Source: Chromatiaceae bacterium
GTDB lineage: Bacteria; Pseudomonadota; Gammaproteobacteria; Chromatiales; Chromatiaceae
Direction of reading: 5' to 3'
Assembly (NCBI GenBank): GCA_016880695.1
Contig: JAEHCY010000135.1
Coordinates: forward strand, 1-7,253
DNA length: 7,253 nucleotides
Below the pieces are notes generated by a model, which did no database searches, had not been told where the DNA came from, and saw nothing but the letters and a program-made list of their open reading frames with translations. The translations under genes were made by a program, and so were the position numbers. This document shows, piece after piece, positions 5,919-7,253 of this stretch; the stretch's first letter is position 1; the number at the start of each line of letters is the position of its first letter.

Positions 5919-6719
5919 ATGCTGCATCCCATGGTCAACATCGCCGTACGTGCCGCGCGTAGCGCCGGCCGCATCCTGCTGCGGAACTTCGAGCGGGTCG
6001 ACCAACTGACCGTCAGCACGAAAACCACCAACGATTTCGTCTCGGAAGTGGACCAAAGCGCGGAGCAGGCGATTATCCGCGAGCTGCGCAGCAAGTTTCC
6101 CGATCACGCCATCCTCGCCGAAGAGAGTGGTGCCCACGACGGCAATGCCTACCGCTGGATTATCGATCCCCTGGACGGCACCACCAATTACCTGCACGGT
6201 TTTCCCCAATTCTCGGTGTCCATCGCCCTGATGTACCGCGACCGCCTCGAGCACGCCGTGGTCTACGACCCGCTGCGGGAGGAGCTATTCACCGCAACAC
6301 GCGGCGAGGGCGCCTTGCTCAACGACCGCAAGCTCCGCGTCAGCCAACGGATTTCTCTGGAGGGCGCGCTGCTCGCGACCGGCATCCCGTTTCGCGAGCA
6401 TGTCCACCTCGATGCCTATCTTGGCATGTTCAAGGCGCTCATCGCCGAGACCGCTGGCATCCGTCGCCCGGGATCCGCCGCCCTGGACTTTGCCTATGTG
6501 GCCGCCGGGCGGGTGGATGGTTTCTGGGAGCTCGGCCTCTCCCCCTGGGACATCGCGGCGGGCGCACTGCTGGTGCAAGAGGCCGGTGGGGTGGTGAGCG
6601 ATCTCAACGGCGGCGATGACTACCTCAGGACCGGAAACGTGGCCAGCGGTACTCTGAAGGTACATCAGGCCATGCTGAAGAAACTGCAACCCTTCCTGAG
6701 CGATCAACTCCGCGCCTAG
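5919..6719 (+). CDS. suhB: SuhB, inositol monophosphatase family protein
   Basis: SuhB-type proteins hydrolyse inositol-1-phosphate using Mg2+; in E. coli SuhB also joins the ribosomal RNA antitermination complex. Starting at the ATG at 5919 gives 266 residues (E. coli 267) and the family start HPMVNIAVRAAR. The frame is open from an ATG at 5853, but those extra 22 residues do not resemble the family and overlap the likely promoter. Catalytic motifs are ILAEESG (E68, E69), WIIDPLDGTTNYLHGFP (80-96, with D83 and D86) and SPWDIAAGALLVQEAGG (208-224, with D211), the three metal-binding blocks. No Shine-Dalgarno is visible before 5919. It is divergent from trmJ and converges on secF with 58 bp between stops. 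Whether it acts mainly as a phosphatase or an antitermination factor cannot be told. Confidence 0.95.
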   Translation: MLHPMVNIAVRAARSAGRILLRNFERVDQLTVSTKTTNDFVSEVDQSAEQAIIRELRSKFPDHAILAEESGAHDGNAYRWIIDPLDGTTNYLHGFPQFSVSIALMYRDRLEHAVVYDPLREELFTATRGEGALLNDRKLRVSQRISLEGALLATGIPFREHVHLDAYLGMFKALIAETAGIRRPGSAALDFAYVAAGRVDGFWELGLSPWDIAAGALLVQEAGGVVSDLNGGDDYLRTGNVASGTLKVHQAMLKKLQPFLSDQLRA

Positions 6720-6737
6720 GCCCGTCATCGTTCGCGG

Positions 6738-6759
6738 CGGCGCCACCGCAGATGCGCCG
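6738..6759. terminator. possible weak hairpin between suhB and secF
   Basis: CGGCGC (6738-6743) and GCGCCG (6754-6759) can pair around a 10-base loop in the 58-bp convergent gap. There is no T run on either side, so termination is uncertain. Confidence 0.2.
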
Positions 6760-6777
6760 TGTCTCCCCCTCGGAATA

Positions 6778-7253
6778 TCAGGGCGTAGCGTCCGCCCCGG
6801 TCTCCTCCTTCTTGACCGGCATCAGATCCGAACGGCTGACCCCAAGAATAAGGGCAGCGTTACTGGCAATGTAGATCGTGGAGTAGGTTCCAGAAATCAC
6901 GCCCACGATCAGGGCTAGCGAAAACCCGCGCAGGATTTCCCCACCAAATAAGAATAAGGCGACCACGACCAAAAAGACCGTACCGGCGGTAATAATAGTC
7001 CGGGACATCGTCTCGTTGACAGACTGGTTCATGATCACAATAACCGTGTCCTTGCGGTACGCGGCGAGCGTGGACCAGGCGAGGAATGGCCACAGCTGTC
7101 GCAGCCGGTCCTTGCTCCCGCCGTCGCGGTCGAGCCGCCGCATCGCCCGTGCGAGCGTCTCCCCGGCGATGAACTCTTCGCTCCACAGGTCCTGCTCGGG
7201 CCAGTAGCCGCCGAAGTCCTCGACCAGCGGATCGCGCCGTCCGGGGTCCCCGC
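6778..7253 (-). CDS. secF: SecF C-terminal region, fused in frame to an unrelated upstream segment (runs off the window)
   Basis: SecF pairs with SecD in the inner membrane and uses the proton motive force to help complete protein export. From about 7056 to the stop at 6780-6778 the product matches the end of SecF: NQSVNETMSRTIITAG, a membrane segment VFLVVVALFLFGG, EILRGFSLALIVGVISGTYSTIYIAS with a second segment, and the closing RSDLMP. Upstream of this the frame stays open to the edge, but the ~65 residues (for example GGYWPEQDLWSEEF, LRQLWPFLAWSTL) do not resemble the membrane segments and VFDRIRENF-like block expected in SecF. GC content jumps from roughly 53% to about 73% at the same point. 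It is therefore a truncated SecF joined to foreign sequence, by rearrangement or by an assembly error. The convergent suhB-secF order is normal. Confidence 0.85.
   Translation of the reverse strand, partial: GDPGRRDPLVEDFGGYWPEQDLWSEEFIAGETLARAMRRLDRDGGSKDRLRQLWPFLAWSTLAAYRKDTVIVIMNQSVNETMSRTIITAGTVFLVVVALFLFGGEILRGFSLALIVGVISGTYSTIYIASNAALILGVSRSDLMPVKKEETGADATP
7057..7253 (-). other. unrecognised GC-rich coding-like segment at the right edge
   Basis: This is the part of the right-edge frame upstream of the SecF homology. It has about 73% GC by hand count, no stop in the frame shared with SecF, and encodes a charged, tryptophan-containing sequence (four Trp in about 65 residues) with no membrane segment. 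Base composition differs from the adjoining SecF portion and is higher than in neighbouring genes. I do not recognise the family. It may be the end of an unrelated gene from another genome or another locus. Confidence 0.55.

Noticed and set aside
1..7253. Search for CRISPR arrays, tRNAs, insertion sequences and integrase sites
   Set aside because: No regularly spaced repeats, cloverleaf with a T-loop, transposase or paired terminal repeats could be seen on either strand by eye.

Overview
The window looks like part of a chromosome from a sulfur-oxidising gammaproteobacterium, probably of the Chromatiales type. The evidence is a soxYZ pair (periplasmic thiosulfate oxidation carrier) beside a gammaproteobacterial block trmJ-cysE-iscR with suhB divergent and secF convergent, an order I recall from Pseudomonas. 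Most of the window has high GC content. Both ends are cut inside genes, so this may be a short contig.

Layout. 1-567 (+) is the C-terminal TPR part of a BepA-type M48 metalloprotease. 568-885 has no gene but holds the likely soxY promoter. 886-1723 (+) is soxY-soxZ, closed by a strong hairpin terminator that can also serve the convergent gene. 1806-2690 (-) is a lipid A-type acyltransferase. 2898-3326 (+) is a single-domain rhodanese. 3483-3968 (-) is iscR with a good promoter and an IscR-like operator. 4144-4965 (-) is cysE, 5071-5832 (-) is trmJ, and 5919-6719 (+) is suhB. 6778 to the right edge (-) is the C-terminal part of secF, joined in frame to an unrecognised, much more GC-rich segment.

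How the genes fit together. Four neighbouring units concern sulfur: SoxYZ carries thiosulfate-derived sulfur in the periplasm, the rhodanese handles sulfane sulfur in the cytoplasm, CysE makes the O-acetylserine used for cysteine, and IscR senses Fe-S cluster status. The iscS-iscU genes expected after iscR are missing; the rhodanese converges on iscR instead. The remaining genes (BepA, acyltransferase, SuhB, TrmJ, SecF) are envelope and RNA housekeeping.

I did not find a convincing new multi-gene system. The points most worth checking are the abrupt secF junction near 7050, the iscR locus without iscS, the IscR-like operator, and a Cys-X-Cys in SoxZ.
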